A stretch of 64,000 bases of DNA from Sulfurovum sp. NBC37-1 (GTDB taxonomy: Bacteria; Campylobacterota; Campylobacteria; Campylobacterales; Sulfurovaceae), in NCBI RefSeq assembly GCF_000010345.1, contig NC_009663.1, positions 248,001 through 312,000 on the forward strand, read 5' to 3'. Both the position numbers and the translations under genes were made by a program. This document shows positions 15,974-23,829 of the stretch, one piece after another. How positions within the stretch are numbered: position 1 is the stretch's first letter; each line of letters opens with the position of its first letter. Below the pieces are notes generated by a model. It was not told where the DNA came from. It made no database searches and was given only the letters and a program-made list of their open reading frames with translations.

Positions 15974-17337
15974 GACTCATTGCCCGGTATGCAAAAGAGA
16001 GGGAAGGTACCTTTGAGATCGTCACGGTCTTTGAAAGCGAGACCCAAAGAGAAACGATCTCCAAAGAGAACCCTGTGATCAGGACTTTGGCAAAAAAGCA
16101 TCCTTCAGCGATCTGGTTCGAGCGAAAAATGAGTGATGATTTTGGTATCGTCATCGAGGATGCCTTTGATAAACGTCCTCTACTACATCAGGAGCGTTTC
16201 CCCAAAGCCATACATCCTATGCAAAAAGCTTTCCAAAAGAATACGCTGGACTTTGCAGAATTTACACCCTACAAGTATGAAGCGATACAGGGTGACGGCG
16301 TCTTTCAGGTCTCTGTCGGACCTATCCATGCCGGGATCATCGAACCGGGTCATTTCCATTTTTCCCAGGCGGGAGAGGATATGCTGCATCAGGAGGTGCG
16401 ACACTTTTACAAATACCGTGGAATAGAGAAGATGCTGGAGGGTAAAACACTGTTGGAAGCCAAACCTGTTATCGAACGTATTAGCGGGAACGAATCCATT
16501 GCCTACCAGACAGCCTGGCGTGATATTGTCTGTCAGGCAGCCGGTATGGAACTTCCGCTCTCCCTGAGAAAACGGCATGCTTTTCTGCTGGAAATGGAAC
16601 GCATTATCCACCATTTGACCGATCTGGGGTTCATCCCCAACGATGCCGGGTTCGGTGCCGCACTGGCATTTGCCTCCAAACTGTCTGAAGATGCCAGACG
16701 GCAGTTGCAAAATGTAACGGGACACCGTTTCGGTTTTGATGCAATAGGGTTTGAGAACAAAGTACTCGATATAAGCTCTTTGTATGATTATCTTGATGGA
16801 TTGCAAAAAGATATTGCATTTTTTGAAACCTGGATTATGGATATTCCCTCACTGTGGGACCGGTTCGATACGACGGGGATTCTTCAAAAGGCCGATGTGC
16901 TCAAATACGATACGGTCGGTGTCGTGGCGAGGGCTTCCGGGTTCTCCCTTGACAGACGGTCGGAACCGTTCTATCTGGAGCATGGTTTTGAAATTCAAAC
17001 AGAACAGAGCGGTGATGTGGCTGCACGATTCAAAGTCAGGCTGCAAGAGGTCAAAAATTCGATTGTCATGATGAAACACTTTCTGGAAGAGGATGATACA
17101 CATATTGATATAGAAAAGATCAAAGACGGTGACTATACGGCCTTTGCGGAAAGTTCTCTGGGTGAACTGTTCATGAACATAGAGATCAAAGATGGGGTCA
17201 TCGAGAGATTTTTTGTCAGAGATCCCAGTTTTATGAACTGGCAGACGCTTCACCTGATGATGCCGAACAATATCATTGCGGATTTTCCGCTTATCAATAA
17301 AAGTTGTGATCTCAGCTATGCAGGAAACGATCTATGA
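15970..17337 (+). CDS. hyfG: Hydrogenase-related large subunit (HyfG-like) without NiFe ligands
   Basis: 455 aa: an N-terminal NuoC-like part (about 1-110) fused to a NuoD/large-subunit part with GPIHAGIIEPGHFHF and the YKYRGIEK helix. In group 4 hydrogenases the first nickel motif is RxCGxC; here it is R170-I-S-G-N-E175. The second, DPCxxC near the end, is replaced by SCDLSYAGND, with Ser449 and Gly452 at the ligand positions. Hydrogen chemistry is therefore unlikely. The protein fits the energy-converting hydrogenase-related (Ehr) class, whose electron donor and acceptor are not settled. It overlaps both neighbours by 4 nt. Confidence 0.82.
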   Translation: MRLIARYAKEREGTFEIVTVFESETQRETISKENPVIRTLAKKHPSAIWFERKMSDDFGIVIEDAFDKRPLLHQERFPKAIHPMQKAFQKNTLDFAEFTPYKYEAIQGDGVFQVSVGPIHAGIIEPGHFHFSQAGEDMLHQEVRHFYKYRGIEKMLEGKTLLEAKPVIERISGNESIAYQTAWRDIVCQAAGMELPLSLRKRHAFLLEMERIIHHLTDLGFIPNDAGFGAALAFASKLSEDARRQLQNVTGHRFGFDAIGFENKVLDISSLYDYLDGLQKDIAFFETWIMDIPSLWDRFDTTGILQKADVLKYDTVGVVARASGFSLDRRSEPFYLEHGFEIQTEQSGDVAARFKVRLQEVKNSIVMMKHFLEEDDTHIDIEKIKDGDYTAFAESSLGELFMNIEIKDGVIERFFVRDPSFMNWQTLHLMMPNNIIADFPLINKSCDLSYAGNDL

Positions 17338-17840
17338 TACAGTTTTGGAATAAAAGAGTCAAAGAGGGTATTTTAACAGAGGATACAGCCCTGGATAAAG
17401 AGTTGGAAGCGATCAAAAGAGAGATTAAAGAGAATGTTAAAAAGAAATTTGCAGGCTCTCTGGCTATCAGGATGGTAGACAGCGGAAGCTGCAATGCCTG
17501 TGAAGCAGAGTGTAACGCACTTTCGAACCCTTACTACGACCTGGAGAGACTGGGTATTTACTTTGTAGCGAGTCCCAGGCATGCTGATGTGATGCTCTTA
17601 AACGGTCTTATGACTTTCAATATGACACCGCATGTATTGGATGCCTACAAACAGATACCCGAACCCAAATGGGTCATCACGCTGGGTGCCTGCCCGGTGA
17701 TGGAAGCCCCCTTTGAAAAAACCTTTGCCGTAAAGGCACCTGCTGCCGATCATCTGCCCGTAGCACACCATATACCGGGCTGTCCTCCAGAACCGCTGGA
17801 GATCATCAGGGGACTGCTGGAATTTCTGAAAAAGATCTGA
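17334..17840 (+). CDS. hyfI: Hydrogenase-related small subunit (HyfI/NuoB-like)
   Basis: 168 aa. Four cysteines for a proximal 4Fe-4S cluster are present: SGSCNACEAEC (C53 and C56), LGACPVME and HHIPGCPPEP. The first 45 residues are an extra, charged helix. An additional Cys60 follows C56, and the usual hydrogenase GACAxSGG is changed to GACPVMEAPFEKTF. It is the last gene of the operon; no HyfA or HyfH ferredoxin-like subunit and no maturation genes are nearby. Confidence 0.85.
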   Translation: MIQFWNKRVKEGILTEDTALDKELEAIKREIKENVKKKFAGSLAIRMVDSGSCNACEAECNALSNPYYDLERLGIYFVASPRHADVMLLNGLMTFNMTPHVLDAYKQIPEPKWVITLGACPVMEAPFEKTFAVKAPAADHLPVAHHIPGCPPEPLEIIRGLLEFLKKI

Positions 17841-17847
17841 TCTGCGT

Positions 17848-19251
17848 CTAGCTTTTCTTTTTGTTACGCTTCTGCGCTTTAAGCAGTTCACGTTTGGTGT
17901 TCAATCTCTCTTTGAGTTTGTTGAATTTGCTTTTTTCCGTATCTTCAAGTTCAGTATTGATATTCTCGACCTCTTCACCTATTTTTACGGAGAGCATTTC
18001 GGATTTTTTCATCGCCAGGATCTGTGAAGAGAAGATACTCCTGTGTCCGGAGATCAGAAAAGCGATCACTGCACCAAGAGCCGCATAGTGGGCAATGTCG
18101 ATACCGAAAAGTTCAACGGCCATAATGGTCGATGCGATGGGTGTATTGGTCGTGGCTGAAAGGACACTGACGAAGCCAAGTGCGGAAAAAATGATAACAT
18201 GTTCGGGGGCGATGAGTGCTCCGAAGGCGTGCCCGCTTGTCGCGCCGATATAAAAAATGGGGGTAATGATCCCTCCGCTGCCTCCCGCACCCAGGGATAG
18301 AGAAGTAAAGAGGGTTTTCAGCAGAAATGTGTACCAGTGAATATCGAGAAGATAGGTGGAGTTTGGATTGACCGTATGGTTGATGGTGTCAAGTCCCAGT
18401 CCGATATACTCCTCTCCGAATATCAGTGTGAGTATCACGATCAGCAGGCCTCCGGCAAATGCTTTGAGATAAATATTGAATTTGAGCTCTTTGATCACTT
18501 TTGCCGTGTGGGATACCGATGTGATGACAATGTCGGATACGAAGCCGAAAAAGAGCGCGGCAATGACCACTTTGATGATAAGACCGAAATCCAAGGAGAT
18601 ATCCTGATAAAAGTGCAGGTTGTAGTAGGTATATTTGATCCCTAGGAACTGTGCCGTCGTGAAAGCGGCAAATCCGGCGATGAAAGAGGGAAGCAGGACA
18701 TCGTAGAGTATGACACCGATGATCAGCACTTCCACACCGAAGATCGCTCCGGCAACAGGGGTTCCGAACACTGTTGCAAATCCTGCACTGATACCGCAGA
18801 TAACTAGTTTTTTACGATCCTGTTTGCTGAACTTGAAGAGTTCTGAGAGGGCGGAGGCGACACCGGCGCCTATCTGTGCACCGGGTCCCTCTTTACCTAC
18901 GGAGGCACCGGCAAAGATGCTGATAACTGTTGCCAGAAGTTTGACGGGAATGACGGAAACATCTATTTTCCCGTCACTTTTGTGTACGGCAGAGATTACT
19001 TTTTCGGTTCCGTGTCCTTCAGCACTTGGTGCAAAGGTTTTTACCAGCCATACGGTGAATACAAGCGCAAAGGGTAGAAGGTAATAGTAGTTGAACGGTA
19101 AAAATGAGCGTGACGTATCCGCATATTCCAGAATATTCAGAAAGAGTGTTACGACTGCACCAATGATCACCCCTACTACAGAAGACAAAAATACCCATTT
19201 GGCTACACTGAAAAAAATGGCTGTCTGTTCCGTAATGTGTTTTCGTATCAT
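17848..19251 (-). CDS. clcA: ClC-family chloride channel/antiporter
   Basis: 467 aa, inner membrane. ClC selectivity motifs are GASVGKEGPGAQIGAG (GKEGP with the gating glutamate) and GAGGSGGIITPIF; GFATVFGTPVAGAIFGVEV is also conserved. A C-terminal tail of about 45 residues (EEVENINTELEDTEKSKFNK and on) is rich in charged residues and probably forms a helix or coiled coil. The gene is convergent with hyfI, only 7 nt apart. Confidence 0.88.
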   Translation of the reverse strand: MIRKHITEQTAIFFSVAKWVFLSSVVGVIIGAVVTLFLNILEYADTSRSFLPFNYYYLLPFALVFTVWLVKTFAPSAEGHGTEKVISAVHKSDGKIDVSVIPVKLLATVISIFAGASVGKEGPGAQIGAGVASALSELFKFSKQDRKKLVICGISAGFATVFGTPVAGAIFGVEVLIIGVILYDVLLPSFIAGFAAFTTAQFLGIKYTYYNLHFYQDISLDFGLIIKVVIAALFFGFVSDIVITSVSHTAKVIKELKFNIYLKAFAGGLLIVILTLIFGEEYIGLGLDTINHTVNPNSTYLLDIHWYTFLLKTLFTSLSLGAGGSGGIITPIFYIGATSGHAFGALIAPEHVIIFSALGFVSVLSATTNTPIASTIMAVELFGIDIAHYAALGAVIAFLISGHRSIFSSQILAMKKSEMLSVKIGEEVENINTELEDTEKSKFNKLKERLNTKRELLKAQKRNKKKS

Positions 19252-19365
19252 TTAAAAGTCCGAAATCTGGATTTTGGTCGTAGTGGTAATTATTATGCCA
19301 CAAACAATGTAAATAATAGTAGTGTCAGGTATGTTTTTTTATGAATTCTATTGGTTTTATCGGAG

Positions 19366-19379
19366 TTGATGTTTATCAA
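19366..19379. promoter_or_regulatory. Fnr-like box upstream of short-chain dehydrogenase
   Basis: TTGATGTTTATCAA. TATACT at 19402-19407 is centred 32 bp downstream and the ATG follows at 19414. This also argues against any start upstream of 19414. Confidence 0.62.
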
Positions 19380-19413
19380 TGCGATTTCACAGCATTTTAA
19401 CTATACTGTTTTT

Positions 19414-20229
19414 ATGAAAAAGAGAGACATAACGGTATTGGTCACTGGTAGCAGCAGTGGGATGGGAAGAGCGTCAGTGCTTGCACTGGCAAAGCAGGGG
19501 TTCACTGTCTATGCAGCTTCCCGAACACCGGAAAAACTGTTTGATATTCAATCAGAATCCATACGTCCCGTGCACCTTGACATTACCGATATGCAAAGTA
19601 TAGAAGAGACGATCGGTTTCATAGAGCAGATAGATGTACTGGTGAACAATGCAGGATACGGACTGGTCTCTACTGTTGAAGATGTGACAGAAGAGGAGAT
19701 GTTTGATCAGTTCAATGTCAATGTCTTTGGCATCTTGCGTGTGTGTAAAGCGGTTATTCCGAAGATGCGAAAACAGGAATCAGGGGTCATTATCAATATC
19801 AGCTCTTTTCTCGGAAAGATCGGTCTGCCGTTGTTCACTTTTTACAATGCAAGCAAATATGCCGTTGAGGGGATTACTGATTCTCTGCGTTATGAGTTGA
19901 AAGATTTTAACATACGTGTACACGCCATTATGCCCGGTTTTTTCAATACGAATTTTGCACGGGATAACTTGGTGACCAATGCCAGGACCTTTGAAGAGGA
20001 TTCACCTTATGCCAAAATGGTCTCAACACTTGCTCCGACAATCGTCGCACAGATCAATGGGGGAAACAGCACGCAAGAGGTTTCGGAAATGATCCTGGAG
20101 ATCATAGACAATGCGGATTTCCCTGCACGCAGAACGGTAGGAGACAAAGCCAAAAAATTTATCCCCATGAAAAAAGAGTTGAGTGATGAAGATTTCGAGC
20201 GCAGGGTAAGAGCCTATTATAACCTTTAA
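19414..20229 (+). CDS. Short-chain dehydrogenase/reductase
   Basis: 271 aa from the ATG at 19414. Classical SDR: TGSSSGMGRASVLAL (TGxxxGxG NAD(P) loop), NNAGYG, ISSFLGKIG with the catalytic Ser, and YNASKYAVEG (YxxxK). The substrate is unknown. A paralog at 21836 shares long stretches (NNAGYGL.STVED, EEMFDQ.NVNVFG). The upstream -10 ends 6 nt before the ATG and no Shine-Dalgarno sequence is present, so the mRNA may be leaderless. The AraC-type regulator follows 13 nt downstream. Confidence 0.88.
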   Translation: MKKRDITVLVTGSSSGMGRASVLALAKQGFTVYAASRTPEKLFDIQSESIRPVHLDITDMQSIEETIGFIEQIDVLVNNAGYGLVSTVEDVTEEEMFDQFNVNVFGILRVCKAVIPKMRKQESGVIINISSFLGKIGLPLFTFYNASKYAVEGITDSLRYELKDFNIRVHAIMPGFFNTNFARDNLVTNARTFEEDSPYAKMVSTLAPTIVAQINGGNSTQEVSEMILEIIDNADFPARRTVGDKAKKFIPMKKELSDEDFERRVRAYYNL

Positions 20230-20242
20230 AAAGTGCAGTTGA

Positions 20243-21157
20243 ATGGAAAGTTTCTTTTTTAATATTACGGAGCGACGCTACAAGGTCACAGAACTGTTTA
20301 GAGATAAAAAGGCATTGATGCGCAGGGTGGATATCTCCAACGGGATCGTCTTTATTGAAAGCAGAAGCTATGCAAAAAGAGAAGCACTGAGGCTCAAGAA
20401 TCTGGACCGAATGGTGATGATCGTGATGGTCAATGAGGGAGAACTTTTCATTGAGGACCACCTCTCGGACAGGGAAGCGCATGTCAGCGAGGGGAATATT
20501 TCCATTTTTTGCTCATCAAGACAGGATATCTCTTTTCATATCCCGGAGCAGGGGAAGTCGGATATTTTTGTATTGTTCATAGCGGATTTCTTTCTGAAAC
20601 GCTATTTGAGCGGGAACAGACAGGAACCCATAGACTTTCTGTATGGAAAAATACAGCAGGACCTCTCTTTGAAGCATATCAATACCCTGCCCATAGATGC
20701 ATTGACTCTCTACACTGTAGAGAAGATATTGAATATCACAGAGCATGATACCATGCAGAGTATACGTGCAGAATATCGCGTAATAGAATTCATGATACAC
20801 CGTTTTTCACTGCTTGATATTTTCGATGAGGTCAGTGATGAGGCGTTGGCGCTCGCTTCCAAAGCAAAGTCTGTATTATTGAGTGACTTCGTCGATCCGC
20901 CTACAGTGGAAGCGCTGGCACATCTGTGTGCTACGAATACTTCAAAACTTAAAACGGTGTTCAAAAAAGTCTACAAGACCACCATACACAGCTATGTACA
21001 AAAGCTGCGACTCGAAGAGGCAAATCTGTTACTAAAAGAAGAAGACCTTACTATAGGAGAGATAGCCAAAAGGGTAGGGTACAGACACCAGGGACACTTT
21101 TCAAAACTCTTTTTTAGCGCTTACGGTGTGTACCCAAAAGAGTTGATCAAAGGCTAA
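20243..21157 (+). CDS. AraC-family transcriptional regulator
   Basis: 304 aa. An N-terminal sensing half without a clear ligand motif is followed by a C-terminal double helix-turn-helix (about 205-304): VEALAHLCATNTSKLKTVFKK and then IGEIAKRVGYRHQGHFSKLFFSAYGVYP. It lies 13 nt after one SDR gene and upstream of its paralog, whose promoter has two 16-bp direct repeats 22 bp apart, the usual AraC-site spacing. Regulation of that promoter is inferred. Confidence 0.88.
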   Translation: MESFFFNITERRYKVTELFRDKKALMRRVDISNGIVFIESRSYAKREALRLKNLDRMVMIVMVNEGELFIEDHLSDREAHVSEGNISIFCSSRQDISFHIPEQGKSDIFVLFIADFFLKRYLSGNRQEPIDFLYGKIQQDLSLKHINTLPIDALTLYTVEKILNITEHDTMQSIRAEYRVIEFMIHRFSLLDIFDEVSDEALALASKAKSVLLSDFVDPPTVEALAHLCATNTSKLKTVFKKVYKTTIHSYVQKLRLEEANLLLKEEDLTIGEIAKRVGYRHQGHFSKLFFSAYGVYPKELIKG

Positions 21158-21163
21158 AGCGGA

Positions 21164-21499
21164 TTATTTCTTTTTTTTGATCATCCATTTTTTGAAGGGT
21201 TGCAAAGAAGAGATGTAATCAGCGACATCTTTGAACTCCTGATCTTCCAAAGGAAGTGTCGGCATGGCATTGGCAGAGTGACCAAATTTCTTATAAAGAG
21301 AGTAAGGGTCTTTAGCATAAGCTGCTATTTCCTCTTTGGTTCTAGTATATGAGACCATGTTAAAATCAGGCCCTAAGGCATTGCCTCCATTGACTGTATG
21401 ACAAATAGCGCAATTGGCAGCATAGACAGCTTTTCCTTTCTCTACATCTGCAAAAAGGGATGTACCCAGTAAAAATATAAGTAATAGTGTTTTTTTCAT
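21164..21499 (-). CDS. Small periplasmic monoheme cytochrome c
   Basis: 111 aa. Signal peptide (KKTLLLIFLLGTSLFADV), heme motif CAICH in YAANCAICHTVNGG, and a distal Met probably in the ANAMPTLPLEDQ segment. It is a class I c553-like electron carrier, possibly the donor for the peroxidase encoded at 22662. A minus-strand TATATT (21613-21618) is centred 32 bp from the Fnr-like box at 21641. The gene is convergent with the AraC gene, 6 nt apart. Confidence 0.85.
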   Translation of the reverse strand: MKKTLLLIFLLGTSLFADVEKGKAVYAANCAICHTVNGGNALGPDFNMVSYTRTKEEIAAYAKDPYSLYKKFGHSANAMPTLPLEDQEFKDVADYISSLQPFKKWMIKKKK

Positions 21500-21519
21500 G
21501 AAAAACCTTTTTTTTTATT

Positions 21520-21576
21520 TTATTACTCCCCAATGAATGATCTGAAAATTCAGACTATTCGTTTGGGGAGTAATAA
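21520..21576. repeat. Long nested inverted repeat
   Basis: The outer arms TTATTACTCCCCAA (21520-21533) and TTGGGGAGTAATAA (21563-21576) pair perfectly over 14 bp. Inside them TCTGAAAATTCAGA (21541-21554) is a second palindrome, so arms of about 27 nt match almost throughout. It would lie in the leader of the cytochrome c mRNA. Terminator, mRNA stabiliser or remnant of a mobile element are all possible. Confidence 0.6.
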
Positions 21577-21595
21577 TAGGATAAAAATACTCCTA
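21572..21595 (+). repeat. 24-bp direct repeat, copy 1
   Basis: This copy is identical over 24 bp to 21653-21676, which lies 81 bp downstream. Each copy contains TAGGATAAAAATACTCCTA, itself an imperfect palindrome, so it may be a protein-binding site. Confidence 0.6.
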
Positions 21596-21640
21596 ATTAA
21601 AAACTTATGCGAAATATAGCTCAAGGAAATACATAAAAAA

Positions 21641-21654
21641 TTGATCTGGATCAA
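21641..21654. promoter_or_regulatory. Fnr-like box, cytochrome c side
   Basis: TTGATCTGGATCAA. The minus-strand TATATT is centred exactly 32 bp away toward the cytochrome c gene. Toward the SDR gene only TTTAAA stands at that distance. Confidence 0.6.
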
Positions 21655-21676
21655 TAATAGGATAAAAATACTCCTA
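21653..21676 (+). repeat. 24-bp direct repeat, copy 2
   Basis: This is the second copy of the repeat at 21572-21595. Its first two bases overlap the end of the Fnr-like box. Confidence 0.6.
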
Positions 21677-21701
21677 TTTAAACAATTATTTATCAAAAAA
21701 A

Positions 21702-21773
21702 TCTTTTTGTGCTAAAATAAAATTCTTTTTGTGCTAAAAACAGCTTGATTCTTCGTCTCTCTTCCTATATACT
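21702..21773 (+). promoter_or_regulatory. Promoter of second SDR gene with tandem AraC-type operator
   Basis: TCTTTTTGTGCTAAAA occurs at 21702-21717 and again at 21724-21739, 22 bp apart (two helical turns). The -35 TTGATT (21745-21750), a 17-bp spacer and the -10 TATACT (21768-21773) follow. Direct repeats about 21 bp apart and next to -35 are the hallmark of AraC-type activators, and an AraC gene is adjacent. Confidence 0.6.
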
Positions 21774-21835
21774 GAACTTATCAAAATTAGGGCACCTCTA
21801 ATAACCATAGATGCCCATTATAAAAAGGATACCAA

Positions 21836-22648
21836 ATGTCAAAAGTAGTGTTGATCACAGGAGCGAGTTCCGGTATGGGTAAAAGAACATCGGAGTTTCT
21901 TGCACAGAACGGCTATATTGTCTATGCAGGGAGCAGAAAAGCAGAGAGCATGGAAGCAAAAGAAAATTTGAAACCAGTCTATTTGGATGTGACCGATACC
22001 GAGTCGATTCAGCAGGCAGTTGAGACCATCATTCAAAATGAAGGAAAGATAGATGTACTTGTCAACAATGCAGGGTATGGCCTGCTTTCAACGGTTGAAG
22101 ATGGAACCGATGAAGAGATGTTTGACCAGTTGAATGTCAATGTTTTTGGACTGCTTAAAGCGACCAGAGCAGTACTGCCTCACATGAGAGCAGCCAAGTC
22201 AGGAGTCATCATTGATATCTCTTCATTTTTGGGTAAAATGGGATTACCGCTCCTGGCACATTACAATGCAAGTAAATATGCTGTAGAGGGAATCGTAGAC
22301 TCGCTACGTTTTGAGACATTACCGTACAATGTCAGAGTACACTCTATTCAGTCCGGGCTTTTCGGTACGAACTTTGTCAAAGAGGGGCTGGTTGCGAATG
22401 CTGCCACGACGTCTGAAGAGTCACCCTATAAAGAATTGGTGGCGCATTTTGTACCGATCGTGGCATCGGCGATCAATGACGGGCCGGACCCGCAGCCTAT
22501 TGCTGATGCGGTCAAGATGATTATTGAAGATGAAAATGCAGATATTTTTGTACCTGTGGGTGCAGAAGCAGAAACCTTTGTACCTCTGAGAAGAGAGTTG
22601 AACGATAAAGCATTTGAACAGAAAGTAAAAGAGACTTTCGGTATTTAA
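21836..22648 (+). CDS. Short-chain dehydrogenase/reductase, paralog of the 19414 gene
   Basis: 270 aa. TGASSGMGKRTSEFL cofactor loop, NNAGYG, ISSFLGKMG with the catalytic Ser, and YNASKYAVEG. AAGGA lies upstream of the ATG. The substrate is unknown. It probably shares a transcript with the peroxidase gene 13 nt downstream. The promoter has two AraC-type repeats, which suggests inducible expression by the neighbouring regulator. Confidence 0.88.
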   Translation: MSKVVLITGASSGMGKRTSEFLAQNGYIVYAGSRKAESMEAKENLKPVYLDVTDTESIQQAVETIIQNEGKIDVLVNNAGYGLLSTVEDGTDEEMFDQLNVNVFGLLKATRAVLPHMRAAKSGVIIDISSFLGKMGLPLLAHYNASKYAVEGIVDSLRFETLPYNVRVHSIQSGLFGTNFVKEGLVANAATTSEESPYKELVAHFVPIVASAINDGPDPQPIADAVKMIIEDENADIFVPVGAEAETFVPLRRELNDKAFEQKVKETFGI

Positions 22649-22661
22649 TAAAGGATACGTT

Positions 22662-23744
22662 ATGAAAAAACTTTTACATCCGGTAACTATTACATTCGTG
22701 GTCGTCGCGCTGATTATCTCTCTGCCTTTTTTCATGAAGAAGAAAACTCCTGTACTAACTGATGCACAACTCAGAGAACGCGCACTCTCGACCACGTTCA
22801 AACCTGTCCCCAAAACCTATGAGGGGCTTTTGAAAGCAGTGGACAATCCTGACAATCCTCTGGGAAAAGAGAAGATCGCTCTGGGAAAAGTACTGTTCAA
22901 CGACATAATTCTCTCGGATGACAGAACCGTTTCCTGTGCTTCCTGTCATGTGCTGAAAGATGGAGGCGATGACAATCTGCCCACAGCAATCGGTGTGCAC
23001 GGACAGCCAAATCCCCACCATCTGAATTCTCCTACGGTACTGAATGCCGCACTGGCAAAAGCGCAGTTCTGGGACGGACGTGCCAAGGATGTAGAGGAGC
23101 AGGCAGGCGGGCCTATACAGGCACCGTTCGAGATGCATATGACACCACAGGAGGTGGAAAGCAGGTTGAACAGCCATCCTGAATATCGGGCAAAGTTCAA
23201 ACAGGTCTTCCATGAGGACAATATCACCTTTGAGCAGGTACGCAAAGCCATCGGTGCCTATGAACGTACTCTGCTTACGCGAGGTGCCTACGACCGTTTT
23301 CTTGAAGGTGATGATACCGCCATTTCAGCGCAGGCAAAACGCGGTATGACACTCTTTCTTACCAAAGGGTGCAAGGGGTGTCACTCGGGGATGTCTGTTG
23401 GTGGACAGAGTATGCAGAAATTCCCTCTCAGACGCTATGTTTCCGAATACATCGGACTGTGGTTCGAACCCGATATCCGCCTGAGAAAGAGCCCCTTCCC
23501 TTTCATTAACGAAGGTGGATTCCTGGGGAAGGATGGTGAACAGAAGTTCCGTGTGCCGATCCTGAGAAATATTACAAGGACATCGCCATACTTCCATAAC
23601 GGTGCCGTGGAGAAGATAGAGGAAGTGGTGCGCATTATGAGCAAGTACCAGGTCGGAAACGAATTCACCCCCAAACAGATAGACGATGTGGTGGCATTTC
23701 TGAAGACGCTTGAAGGGGAACCTGTCGCTTACGATATAAAGTAG
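22662..23744 (+). CDS. Di-heme cytochrome c peroxidase (MauG/CcpA family)
   Basis: 360 aa. An N-terminal hydrophobic anchor or signal (about 7-25) is followed by two CxxCH sites: VSCASCHVLKDGG and KGCKGCHSGMSVGG. FRVPILRNITRTSPYFHNG is the conserved segment between the heme domains. It reduces hydrogen peroxide in the periplasm with electrons from a c-type cytochrome, perhaps the product of the 21164 gene. It follows an SDR gene by 13 nt. Confidence 0.9.
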   Translation: MKKLLHPVTITFVVVALIISLPFFMKKKTPVLTDAQLRERALSTTFKPVPKTYEGLLKAVDNPDNPLGKEKIALGKVLFNDIILSDDRTVSCASCHVLKDGGDDNLPTAIGVHGQPNPHHLNSPTVLNAALAKAQFWDGRAKDVEEQAGGPIQAPFEMHMTPQEVESRLNSHPEYRAKFKQVFHEDNITFEQVRKAIGAYERTLLTRGAYDRFLEGDDTAISAQAKRGMTLFLTKGCKGCHSGMSVGGQSMQKFPLRRYVSEYIGLWFEPDIRLRKSPFPFINEGGFLGKDGEQKFRVPILRNITRTSPYFHNGAVEKIEEVVRIMSKYQVGNEFTPKQIDDVVAFLKTLEGEPVAYDIK

Positions 23745-23762
23745 TATATAAGCAGTAAAGTA

Positions 23763-23796
23763 TATAATTACCTTTTAGTTGACCGGTGGTCAGTCA
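23763..23796 (+). promoter_or_regulatory. lpxR-like promoter with TetR-type operator
   Basis: TATAAT at 23763-23768 is followed 10 nt later by TTGACCGGTGGTCAGTCA (23779-23796). The same operator, with GAC in place of GTG at its centre, stands before the tetR gene at 24812. Its position over the start site fits repression. Confidence 0.62.
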
Positions 23797-23829
23797 TTTT
23801 AGTGCTTGTATGCCCCTAAGGAAATGTTC

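Larger units (their letters stand above)
21500..21835. other. 336-nt intergenic region dense in repeats and operators
   Basis: Between the divergent cytochrome and SDR genes. It holds a long inverted repeat (21520-21576), a 24-bp direct repeat (21572 and 21653), an Fnr-like box (21641), two 16-bp direct repeats (21702 and 21724) and a sigma70-type promoter (21745-21773). No open frame in it looks like a gene. Confidence 0.7.

Noticed and set aside
11164..17840. Assignment as respiratory complex I or as a hydrogen-forming hydrogenase
   Set aside because: Gene order and the HyfB C-terminus are Hyf-like and most Nuo subunits are missing; the NiFe cysteines are absent, which speaks against hydrogenase.
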